Part shown: piece by piece, positions 1-6,092 of the stretch
Layout: each line of letters begins with the position of its first letter
Numbering within the stretch: the stretch's first letter is position 1
Origin: Bacillota bacterium
Lineage (GTDB): Bacteria > Bacillota > Dethiobacteria > DTU022 > UBA8154
Length of the DNA stretch: 36,442 bases
Reading direction: 5' to 3'
Assembly (NCBI GenBank): GCA_012520035.1
Contig: JAAYOY010000140.1
Coordinates: forward strand, 1 to 36,442
Position numbers and translations under genes: made by a program
The notes under the pieces: model-generated
The model's input: the letters and a program-made list of their open reading frames with translations, nothing else
Told to the model about the DNA's origin: nothing
Database searches by the model: none

Positions 1-57
1 CTTCACTACTTACACACACCTTAAATTTTTTCACCAGTATACCAAAAAAATGTAAAC

Positions 58-84
58 AATAAAAGCGGCATTAAAATCAGCCGC
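58..84 (-). terminator. Intrinsic terminator of the decayed HAD gene
   Basis: On the minus strand, GCGGC and GCCGC form a 5-bp GC stem around a 10-nt loop, followed by TTTTATTG. The loop contains the TGA stop of the frame-restored HAD reading frame, so the terminator and the gene end overlap. Seen in sequence; the short stem keeps confidence moderate. Confidence 0.5.
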
Positions 85-554
85 GAAGAGTGGCAATTAA
101 CCGCCGCGGTTTGGTAACCATAGATAGCGCATCATCAATATTATTAACCGATAAATCAGCGCTGCGCAAGGCTTCGGTAGCGCAACTTCCGGTCCCAAAA
201 CTGCGATACCGATAGCAGCCTTCCCCAACATAGCGGTATCGTTTACGCCGTTCCCGATCGCTATTATTTCTCTTTGGCCCAACTTCTGTATATAATATGC
301 CTTGGCAGCGGAAGTATGCTTACCTCGGATAACATGAACTTTTAAATTTAACGGCCGCTGTATCTTCACTGCCAGACCAAGGGTTTCAGCAGTTAAATGT
401 GCACTTCCAGGAAGACTGCAGCTTTTTTTAAAAGAAAAATTGTATTTGCATTTATAATTCCATCAACCGTCAGGGTACCGTTTAAATCAAGTACCAATTT
501 GGTCAGTTTAATACTCCGCCTTTTTCTTCCTGGTATTACTAATTTTAGGGACAT
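77..554 (-). pseudogene. HAD-family hydrolase (soluble P-type ATPase-like, COG4087), two frameshifts
   Basis: Intact relatives are about 150-residue soluble HAD proteins resembling the P-domain of P-type ATPases; their substrate is not established. The first segment holds the nucleophile motif LVLDLNGTLTVDG and stops after EVHI. One missing base restores ILTAETLG. The second frame carries the HAD motif AIGNGVNDTAML. After LGPEV the match moves to a third frame, which ends in the family-typical RLIATLRG. Two frame changes therefore lie at about 390 and 185. The ATG used here follows AGGGTG with a 6-nt spacer. All catalytic motifs survive, so the lesions are recent, or are sequencing errors in a draft assembly. 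It lies at the decayed left end next to another broken frame and the DUF5320 gene. Confidence 0.8.
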
Positions 555-589
555 TGGCATCACCCTGTTTTTACACAATAGAACCAAAA

Positions 590-793
590 CTATAATATCA
601 ACATCATATTTTCGGTCAAGGCCACAGTCAGGTTTTCAGGCGGTATTTCGTCCGGAGGGATCCCTTTTTGCCATCTTTTTAACCTGCAGGGGGCGGCCGC
701 GCCAACCAGTGTCAGCGCAGCCGCAAGTTCATGGAGCAGAAGCCTAAACAACCCGGCCTGCAAGATATCGGTACAAATTTCAATTATAGTACT
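590..793 (-). other. Unidentified open frame, probable gene remnant
   Basis: Directly after the DUF5320 stop, the same frame stays open for 67 codons without an ATG. The only plausible start is a TTG at 763, with no Shine-Dalgarno. The translation (for example CRLKRWQKGIPPDEIPPENL) has ordinary protein composition. Near its end, the frame one base away continues as YDVDIIVLVLL and runs into the start of the HAD gene. This looks like the 3' part of a gene that was translationally coupled to HAD and has lost its start and its frame. I do not recognise the family. Confidence 0.3.
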
Positions 794-1114
794 CTACTCG
801 TCTTCTTTAGACTTGATATTTTTAAGCTCTTCTTCAATCATCTTCAGTTGTTCCCTGAGATACTCCGCCTGCTGTTCAAGATATCCTTTTTCATCTACTG
901 CAACTGCAGCCGGATAAACCGGACCGGGAGCAAAAGCCCTGCGGCAACCCGGCCCGTAATTAAACCATGGGCGTGAGTAGCCAAACCGCCTCCACGCCCT
1001 GCGGCCGGGGAAGAAATTGGCATACCCGGGCATAGGATATCCTCCGCAGTAACCTGCAAACCGGCCGGTACCCGGTCCAAAACCCATCGGCCCAGTACCA
1101 TCTCCTCCAGGCAT
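794..1114 (-). CDS. DUF5320 glycine-rich protein with C-terminal coiled coil
   Basis: The start is fixed by AAAGGAGGTG six bases before the ATG; an in-frame ATG 14 codons upstream has no such site. The 106-residue product opens with the DUF5320 signature MPGGDGTGPMGFGPGTG, has a Gly/Tyr/Pro/Arg-rich low-complexity middle (to about residue 65) and ends in a charged heptad-like helix (EQQAEYLREQLKMIEEELKN). This layout, a disordered Gly-rich head plus a coiled coil, is typical of the family. The family is common in anaerobic bacteria and archaea, often beside NifX/NifB-like or Mrp-like iron-sulfur genes, and has no assigned function. No such partner is visible here; the genes downstream are broken. 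Confidence 0.8.
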   Translation of the reverse strand: MPGGDGTGPMGFGPGTGRFAGYCGGYPMPGYANFFPGRRAWRRFGYSRPWFNYGPGCRRAFAPGPVYPAAVAVDEKGYLEQQAEYLREQLKMIEEELKNIKSKEDE

Positions 1115-1797
1115 GTTCTTCACCTCCTTTGCATGACGTTTAGAGTTTTTCAGCATCTGAAAACATCCACTTCTTACCGGACTGTTTAATCACTGCCGCG
1201 ACGCCTTCCGCCTCCCGCTCCTCTTCCGTCTCCCATTCCTTTCCCCGCCCCTCTTGATGCTCCCACATCGGGATTGGGAAAGGATTCGGATAAGCAAAAG
1301 CCCGTTTCAGATTTGCATAGATAACCCTGCCCTAAATAAAAATATTATGGGCTTATGTTCAATTCAATTTTATATTTTTAATGAGCATATGTCAAATATC
1401 ATTTTCGGTTATTTTTTGCTTTTTTGAAGCTTAACGGCCTGAAATCTTTGATAATGATAATCCTTCTCTTCGAAATCCGTTCCTGAAAAGCATCCAATAA
1501 TCCAGGATAATAAAATAATAAAGGCTAAAGTAGGCAGATGGATAGGCACAGACAGACTAATAGATAATAGATAGATAGATGAATAGACGGGTAGATGGGC
1601 AGATGGATGGATGAATGGATGTCCCAGGAGATTGGCACGCTAACGCTTTAGCCCTGTGGATGGGGAAGTGGTAGAAGGCAGATTGCAGACAGTAGACGGC
1701 GGAAGGCGGTGTGGTAGGAATGCGACAGAAGAATCGTCCACTGTCGCATTGGCGGCAGATATGCGACAGAAGAACCGTCCCCTGTCGCACTGTCGCA
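1115..1797. other. 683-bp non-coding accessory interval
   Basis: This interval separates the fusion regulator from the DUF5320 gene. It contains, from high to low coordinate, a REP-like palindromic repeat touching the regulator's stop codon, a GATA/GATG simple-sequence tract, an AT-rich stretch (about 1320-1500) and a purine-rich tract on the minus strand (about 1190-1270). No convincing gene, RNA or terminator was found in it. Confidence 0.6.
1535..1622. repeat. Degenerate GATA/GATG tetranucleotide simple-sequence tract
   Basis: The plus strand shows imperfect 4-base periodicity, with units ATAG/GATA giving way to GATG/GAAT (for example GATAGATAGATGAATAGA). It is a microsatellite-like tract in non-coding DNA. 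A shorter echo (GGATAGATGGAT) occurs near 3605. Confidence 0.75.
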
Positions 1798-1798
1798 T
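1720..1798. repeat. REP-like palindromic repeat, copy 1 (two tandem units)
   Basis: Each unit is TGCGACAG, then a loop containing the core GAACCGTCCCC (GAATCGTCCA in the first unit), then CTGTCGCA. Units occupy 1720-1749 and 1761-1789, followed by an extra TGTCGCAT. The arms give an 8-bp stem. The repeat overlaps the TAA stop of the ModE/TupA-like gene. The same core recurs at 21.8 kb, so this is a dispersed family. REP elements of this kind are often mobilised in trans by RAYT (Y1) transposases; none is present in this window. Confidence 0.85.
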
Positions 1799-2967
1799 TA
1801 ATTGGTAATAGTTGAAAAGAGAGGACGGCCGAATTTTTCCCGGCCGAAGCCGGAGATTACTCCCTGCGCTTCTTTCCCCCGCAGCCACCCGGCAAAAAGC
1901 AGCGCATCCTCATAATTAACGGATATCACCCGCTCCGGATTAACCAGGGTTAGGGAAAACACATTGTCCAGCTCCCCCGGCAGAACGTTTCCCTCTTCAG
2001 TGCCGATAAATATTTTCATATTCTTTTCCGCGCTGCGGGATAAAAGGTAAGTAGCCCTGTCTACAAGGGTATAGGCTTTTTTCTCATGGGCAAGATGCAG
2101 GATTCCCAGATTGCCGATAACACCGGAAGAACGGATATAGGATTCCCCTTCCGGAGAAATACCGGCAGACTCCCATATGTTTAGTTCTTTTAAGTGGGTT
2201 CCGGAAAAATCGCTGCGGCTGATAAAAGGCGAGCGGGAAAGAAAGATTTTCCGAAAGGCTTCGATTGCACCTCCGGAAGCAGTAACTCCGGCTATTCCCG
2301 CAGGATCGGAAGCCGGGCCTACCAGGACAAAATCATTGGCCATAATTGGATATTTTGCCTTCCCCCAGCCGTCGTGCATAAATTTCTCTTCCAGCTCAGG
2401 GGCATGGGTCAGTGCCATATCAACGCGTCCGTTTTCGGCCATCTGCAGGGCGCGGCCGCTTCCAAGGGCAATATGCCTTACCAGTACCCCGGAATCCTGG
2501 AAGAACGCTCCCTCCAGAACATCCAGCAACCCGGTTTCCACCGGCTCCATTGTGCTGGCCAGCAGCAGGTGCCTCTGGAAAGTTTTGCCGGCGGTATCAT
2601 CCGCAGAAAGTGGTGGCTGTATCAGGCCGACAGCTTTCTCAACAAAACGGTCTAACTGCGCATCCACTTCCCCTTTAAACTCCCTGTACTGGCCAAGAAG
2701 TTCTCTACCCTCTCTGGTAAGGGTTGTACCCCCGCCTTCATATCCGCCGATCTGCTTTTTTACCAGCACAATACCAAGTGCTTTCTCAGCATTCTGGATC
2801 AACCCCCAGGAGTAGCGGTAAGAAAGACCAATTTCGGTAGATGCGCGGCTGATTGAACCATATCTCTCGATATTCTCCAAAAGGTTAAAGAGGTTGTCAA
2901 CGGAGATACGCTTCTCCCCTTCAAGTTCAACAAAAACCTTAAAATCTTTAGACCGGTCTTTTTTCAT
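1798..2967 (-). CDS. ModE-type HTH fused to TupA-like tungstate/molybdate-binding domain
   Basis: Likely a cytoplasmic one-component oxyanion-sensing transcription regulator of 389 residues. Residues about 10-95 match the ModE N-terminal winged helix (GSISRASTEIGLSYRYSWG, then GGYEGGGTTLTREGREL). Residues about 135-385 resemble TupA, the substrate-binding protein of tungstate ABC importers: EPVETGLLDVLEGAF, ALGSGRALQMAENGRVDMAL, NDFVLVGPASDPAGI, SGTHLKELNIW, and the C-terminal GFGREKFGRPLF. There is no signal peptide, so the domain acts inside the cell. I chose the ATG preceded by GGTGGAGAAA; the first in-frame ATG, 22 codons earlier, lacks a ribosome site. A TATACT -10-like box lies upstream with no convincing -35. 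No transporter or molybdoenzyme gene is adjacent. Whether it binds tungstate, molybdate or both is inference. Confidence 0.82.
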   Translation of the reverse strand: MKKDRSKDFKVFVELEGEKRISVDNLFNLLENIERYGSISRASTEIGLSYRYSWGLIQNAEKALGIVLVKKQIGGYEGGGTTLTREGRELLGQYREFKGEVDAQLDRFVEKAVGLIQPPLSADDTAGKTFQRHLLLASTMEPVETGLLDVLEGAFFQDSGVLVRHIALGSGRALQMAENGRVDMALTHAPELEEKFMHDGWGKAKYPIMANDFVLVGPASDPAGIAGVTASGGAIEAFRKIFLSRSPFISRSDFSGTHLKELNIWESAGISPEGESYIRSSGVIGNLGILHLAHEKKAYTLVDRATYLLSRSAEKNMKIFIGTEEGNVLPGELDNVFSLTLVNPERVISVNYEDALLFAGWLRGKEAQGVISGFGREKFGRPLFSTITN

Positions 2968-3056
2968 TTTCTCCACCACACCTGCAAGAAGATTTTTATT
3001 AATGACGGTTATCCCTGCAATACAGTATACCATAAAGGTGTCAAAAACGGAAAACT

Positions 3057-3094
3057 AAAAAAACAAGGACCTTTCTCATTTGAAAAACCCTTGT
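3057..3094 (-). terminator. Intrinsic terminator after the holin-like gene
   Basis: On the minus strand, ACAAGG pairs with CCTTGT and an inner TTTTTC pairs with GAGAAA around an AAAT loop. The hairpin is followed directly by seven T. It separates the holin-like gene from the regulator gene downstream. Another palindrome without a T-tract (ACCTGTTA/TAACAGGT, 3107-3129) lies between the holin-like stop codon and this terminator. Confidence 0.8.
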
Positions 3095-3135
3095 CTAAAG
3101 GAGAACACCTGTTAAGGCCTGTAACAGGTATGTCA

Positions 3136-3405
3136 TTATTTACTTCGGCTGCGAAAAGCATCCACCATTTCCCTGGTGCCGTAACAAACGCCTGTCGCGC
3201 AAAGGCCGAGCATTATTCCGATTACAATTGCTTCGAACCAGGTGGTGTTACCATAATAGTAATAACCAATTGAAGTAAGTAATCCAAAGGCGAGCGCGAT
3301 AAAAGGAAGATACTTTTTATTTAGCCCCAACTTCTGGAGGAACTCCAGCAGCCCGATAATAAAAGCTATTGCAGAGATGCCGCCCACAATTTCCATATCG
3401 ATCAT
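3136..3405 (-). CDS. Small holin-like membrane protein, about three TM segments
   Basis: The 89-residue product has hydrophobic segments at about residues 3-19 (IVGGISAIAFIIGLLEF), 29-44 (YLPFIALAFGLLTSIG) and 52-71 (FEAIVIGIMLGLCATGVCYG), then a basic tail ending RSRSK. Size, three TM segments and charged tail resemble phage-type holins and holin-like proteins of Firmicutes. The sequence resemblance is general, so the function (membrane permeabilisation for endolysin release) is only a suggestion. No endolysin or phage gene is adjacent. Its ATG follows AGGAGG with a rather long 11-nt spacer. It has its own terminator, so it is likely a single-gene unit. Confidence 0.6.
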   Translation of the reverse strand: MIDMEIVGGISAIAFIIGLLEFLQKLGLNKKYLPFIALAFGLLTSIGYYYYGNTTWFEAIVIGIMLGLCATGVCYGTREMVDAFRSRSK

Positions 3406-3709
3406 GAAACATTTCTCCTCCTGTAAATTTTTTTGGGCATTCCGGCGGCCGGTGCGCAGGAGTCCGGATATCCCGCCCCCATGATGAGCCACCGCCACAT
3501 GCTGCGCCGTTTTATCTTTTATTTTATGAAAAGCGGACTTTTTTTGTTACGCAGGCAGCGGCATTGACGGGAATCAGGAAATTTGCTAATAGGGCAAGAA
3601 GTGTGGATAGATGGATTTATTGTTGGTTGGAAATACAAAAGACAGGCTGAGAAATGCCTGTCACCTGGCTGATGTCAAAGGTTGATGCCAAGAAGTTGCT
3701 GCTCTTAAG
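3406..3709. other. 304-bp intergenic interval
   Basis: The interval holds the ribosome-binding site of the holin-like gene and the recD2 terminator. The remainder (about 3430-3630) shows no supported gene or RNA, and no obvious promoter. Confidence 0.5.
3633..3662 (-). terminator. Intrinsic terminator of the recD2 transcript
   Basis: On the minus strand, GACAGGC and GCCTGTC form a 7-bp stem around an 8-nt loop, followed by TTTTGTATTT. It lies about 50 bases beyond the recD2 stop codon. Confidence 0.8.
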
Positions 3710-5872
3710 TTATTGCTCAAAATTTAAACGCTCCCCGAGCATGGTGTAGCGTAACTGAGGCTTGTTGTTGCGGATAGCGATGGCCAGCGCTTTTTTGCTG
3801 CCGATCAGGATTACCAGCTTTTTCCCGCGCGTTATCCCGGTATAGATCAGGTTTCTCTGTAGAAGCATATAGTGCTGGATCATCACCGGCATAATTACGG
3901 CGGGGTACTCGCTCCCCTGTGCTTTATGCACACTGATGGCATAAGCGGTGACAAGCTCGTCCAGTTCTGAAAATTCATAACTAACATGCCGGCCTTCAAA
4001 ATCCACGCGGACCAGCTTTTGCTGCTCGTCAATCTCTGTAATAAAACCGATATCGCCGTTGAAAACCTCTTTATCATAGTTATTCACCAGCTGCATCACT
4101 TTATCTCTAACCTTATAAGTCCGGCTGCCGCGGTCAATCCCGTACCCGCCTGCATTAAAGACTCTCTGCAGCTGGACATTGAGATTATCCACCCCTGTGA
4201 TCCCCCTGTACATGGGTGTTAAAACCTGGATGTCGGATACACCATGAAGGCCGAAACGCCGCGGTATGTGGTGTGTGCAGAGTTTTAATATTTTCTCCAC
4301 CACGAGCTGCGGATCATCTTCCACTATAAAGTAAAAATCTGAGCGTTCTCCCGGCGGAAGTGTTTCGTTAAGGGGAAATTTACCGCTGTTTATCCTGTGG
4401 GCGTTAACTACAATGCGGCTTTCCCTGGATTGCCTGAAAATATCAGTAAGCGTCACAACCTCAAACTTTCCCGAAGCGATGATCTCATTCAACACATTTC
4501 CCGGACCTACAGGGGGAAGCTGGTTTACATCGCCTACAAGAATAAAGGACGCGCGCGGAGGCAGGGCATTTACCAGTTGATACATCAATATAATATCGAT
4601 CATCGATGCCTCATCAACAATAACCATATCGGTATCAAGGGGGTTATCCGCGTTACGCTGAAAACTGCCCCTGGCAGGGCTGTACTCAAGCAGGCGGTGT
4701 ATGGTCACAGCCTCGTAACCGGCCGCCTCTTTCATCCTCCTGGCCGCACGGCCTGTCGGGGCAGTCAATAGGCTGCGGAACCCCAGGGTCCTGGAAAGCT
4801 CAAGTATGGCGCGAATGATCGTCGTCTTACCGGTACCCGGCCCCCCGGTAATTACCAGCACCCTGTTTTGGATAGCCTTGAGCACCGCTTCCTTCTGCAT
4901 GGGGGCAAGCCTGATTTGCAGTTTTTTTTCCACCCGGGAGAGCACAGCTTCCAATCCGGTAGGAGGCTGAAAAGGTTTCTTATGCTTGAGAATAAGCAGT
5001 TTTTTCGCCAGGTTCTTTTCAACCGTGTAAAAGGGAGCAAGGTAAACGGCCTTGTTGTTTGGAATAAAAGGCCCCTCCGCGCTGTTGAGATCTTCCAGGA
5101 TCACGCGCCGCTGCTCAAAGAGATTGGCAATCGCCCTGACGACAATTTCTCGTTCCACCTCCAGCAGTTCAACGGTTTTATCCACAAGGGGTTCATAGGG
5201 GTAATATACATGCCCCTCATTCATAAACTCTCTCAAGACAAAAAGCGCACCCTCCTCCGCCCGGATTACGGATGCCGGGTCGATCCCCAGGTTGCGGGCA
5301 ATACGATCCGCCGTAACAAAACCGATGCCGCGGATATCGGCCGCAAGCCGGTAGGGGTTTTCTTTAACTATATTGATAGCTTCATTGCCGTACTGCTTGA
5401 AAATTCTGGCGGAGTGGCTGGCGCTAACCCCGTGCCCCTGGAGAAAAATCATAATCTCTTTGATCTCTTTGTGTTCATCCCAGGCTTTTTTGATCATCTC
5501 GATTCGTTTTTGGCCGATACCTTCCACCTGGGAGAGTTTCTCCGGGGAGTTTTCGATTATATCCAGCGTTTGCAGGCGAAAGGTTTTTACAATGCGCCTG
5601 GCCATGACCGGGCCAATGCCTTTAATCATGCCGGAACCCAGATATTTCTCTAATCCATTCAGCGTGGAGGGAGTTATAATCTCATACTGCTCCACCTGGA
5701 ACTGCTCGCCATATTTTTGATTGTGCACCCATTCTCCGCTGAGTTTAAGTGATTCGCCGGGGGTTATCCCGGCCATCCTCCCCACAATCGTCGTCAGCCC
5801 TTTTTTCCCTTTTTCCTGGAGCCTGGCTACGGTAAAGTTATTCTCTTCGTTGTAGTAGGTGATCCTTTCCAA
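3710..5872 (-). CDS. recD2: RecD2-type superfamily 1B DNA helicase (YrrC family)
   Basis: A 5'-3' ATP-dependent DNA helicase of RecBC-lacking bacteria, linked to DNA repair and replication-fork maintenance. In order: N-terminal OB-like domain (residues 1-70), helix-hairpin-helix region with GMIKGIGPVMARRIV and SQVEGIGQKRIEMI (about 80-130) and GIGFVTADRIA (about 180), Walker A GGPGTGKTTI (about 342), Walker B VIVDEASMID (about 418), GDVNQLPPVGPG, and motif VI VHKAQGSE near the C-terminus. Length is usual for the family. The TTG used here has no Shine-Dalgarno. The frame continues upstream as LNSIYGFLERITYYN, which fits the family N-terminus better, from a CTG at 5893 that sits behind AAGGTGAG. 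The true start may be that CTG. It follows the small CxxC gene closely. Confidence 0.93.
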   Translation of the reverse strand: MERITYYNEENNFTVARLQEKGKKGLTTIVGRMAGITPGESLKLSGEWVHNQKYGEQFQVEQYEIITPSTLNGLEKYLGSGMIKGIGPVMARRIVKTFRLQTLDIIENSPEKLSQVEGIGQKRIEMIKKAWDEHKEIKEIMIFLQGHGVSASHSARIFKQYGNEAINIVKENPYRLAADIRGIGFVTADRIARNLGIDPASVIRAEEGALFVLREFMNEGHVYYPYEPLVDKTVELLEVEREIVVRAIANLFEQRRVILEDLNSAEGPFIPNNKAVYLAPFYTVEKNLAKKLLILKHKKPFQPPTGLEAVLSRVEKKLQIRLAPMQKEAVLKAIQNRVLVITGGPGTGKTTIIRAILELSRTLGFRSLLTAPTGRAARRMKEAAGYEAVTIHRLLEYSPARGSFQRNADNPLDTDMVIVDEASMIDIILMYQLVNALPPRASFILVGDVNQLPPVGPGNVLNEIIASGKFEVVTLTDIFRQSRESRIVVNAHRINSGKFPLNETLPPGERSDFYFIVEDDPQLVVEKILKLCTHHIPRRFGLHGVSDIQVLTPMYRGITGVDNLNVQLQRVFNAGGYGIDRGSRTYKVRDKVMQLVNNYDKEVFNGDIGFITEIDEQQKLVRVDFEGRHVSYEFSELDELVTAYAISVHKAQGSEYPAVIMPVMIQHYMLLQRNLIYTGITRGKKLVILIGSKKALAIAIRNNKPQLRYTMLGERLNFEQ

Positions 5873-5900
5873 AAAACCGTAGATCGAATTCAGCGGTCCC

Positions 5901-6047
5901 TCACCTTCCCTTGCGCTTTCTTTCCCGTTCCTTATCAGCTTTTTGCTCTTCCAGCTCGCAGGCCTGGCATAGAGCCCGGCTGATGCCGCCCTTCCAGATC
6001 ATATAATCCGCATCTGTCCTTTTCCCGCAGCGGAGGCAGGCATGCAT
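5901..6047 (-). CDS. Small zinc-ribbon-like CxxC protein
   Basis: A 48-residue protein with two CxxC knuckles (CLRCGKR near the N-terminus and CQAC about 23 residues later) and a very basic tail (KADKERERKRKGR). A single zinc ribbon that may bind nucleic acid or protein is inferred from the spacing. The ATG is chosen because AAAGGATGG lies six bases upstream; an in-frame ATG 13 codons earlier has no ribosome site. It sits between mfd and recD2 in the same direction, about 45 bases after mfd, and its TGA overlaps the likely recD2 ribosome-binding site, suggesting coupling. I do not recognise a named family. Confidence 0.65.
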   Translation of the reverse strand: MHACLRCGKRTDADYMIWKGGISRALCQACELEEQKADKERERKRKGR

Positions 6048-6092
6048 ATTTAACCATCCTTTCGGGCCAAAAGTAATATTAATCATCTATAT

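Noticed and set aside
1140-1268. 42-codon minus-strand frame beginning MWEHQEG, ending just before the DUF5320 gene
   Set aside because: It has no Shine-Dalgarno and its composition follows a purine-rich tract. A second frame in the same stretch gives a Gly/Arg-rich peptide equally well, so composition explains both.
2177-2815. Long plus-strand open frame opposite the ModE/TupA-like gene
   Set aside because: It is a mirror of a well-supported gene with clear homology, and has no ribosome site or recognisable domain.
3107-3129. ACCTGTTA/TAACAGGT palindrome as a terminator
   Set aside because: No T-tract follows it on either strand, and a proper terminator lies just beyond. It could be an operator, but nothing shows this.
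4868-5653. 261-codon plus-strand frame opposite recD2
   Set aside because: It is antisense to a conserved helicase. It has no family resemblance and is an open frame by codon bias only.
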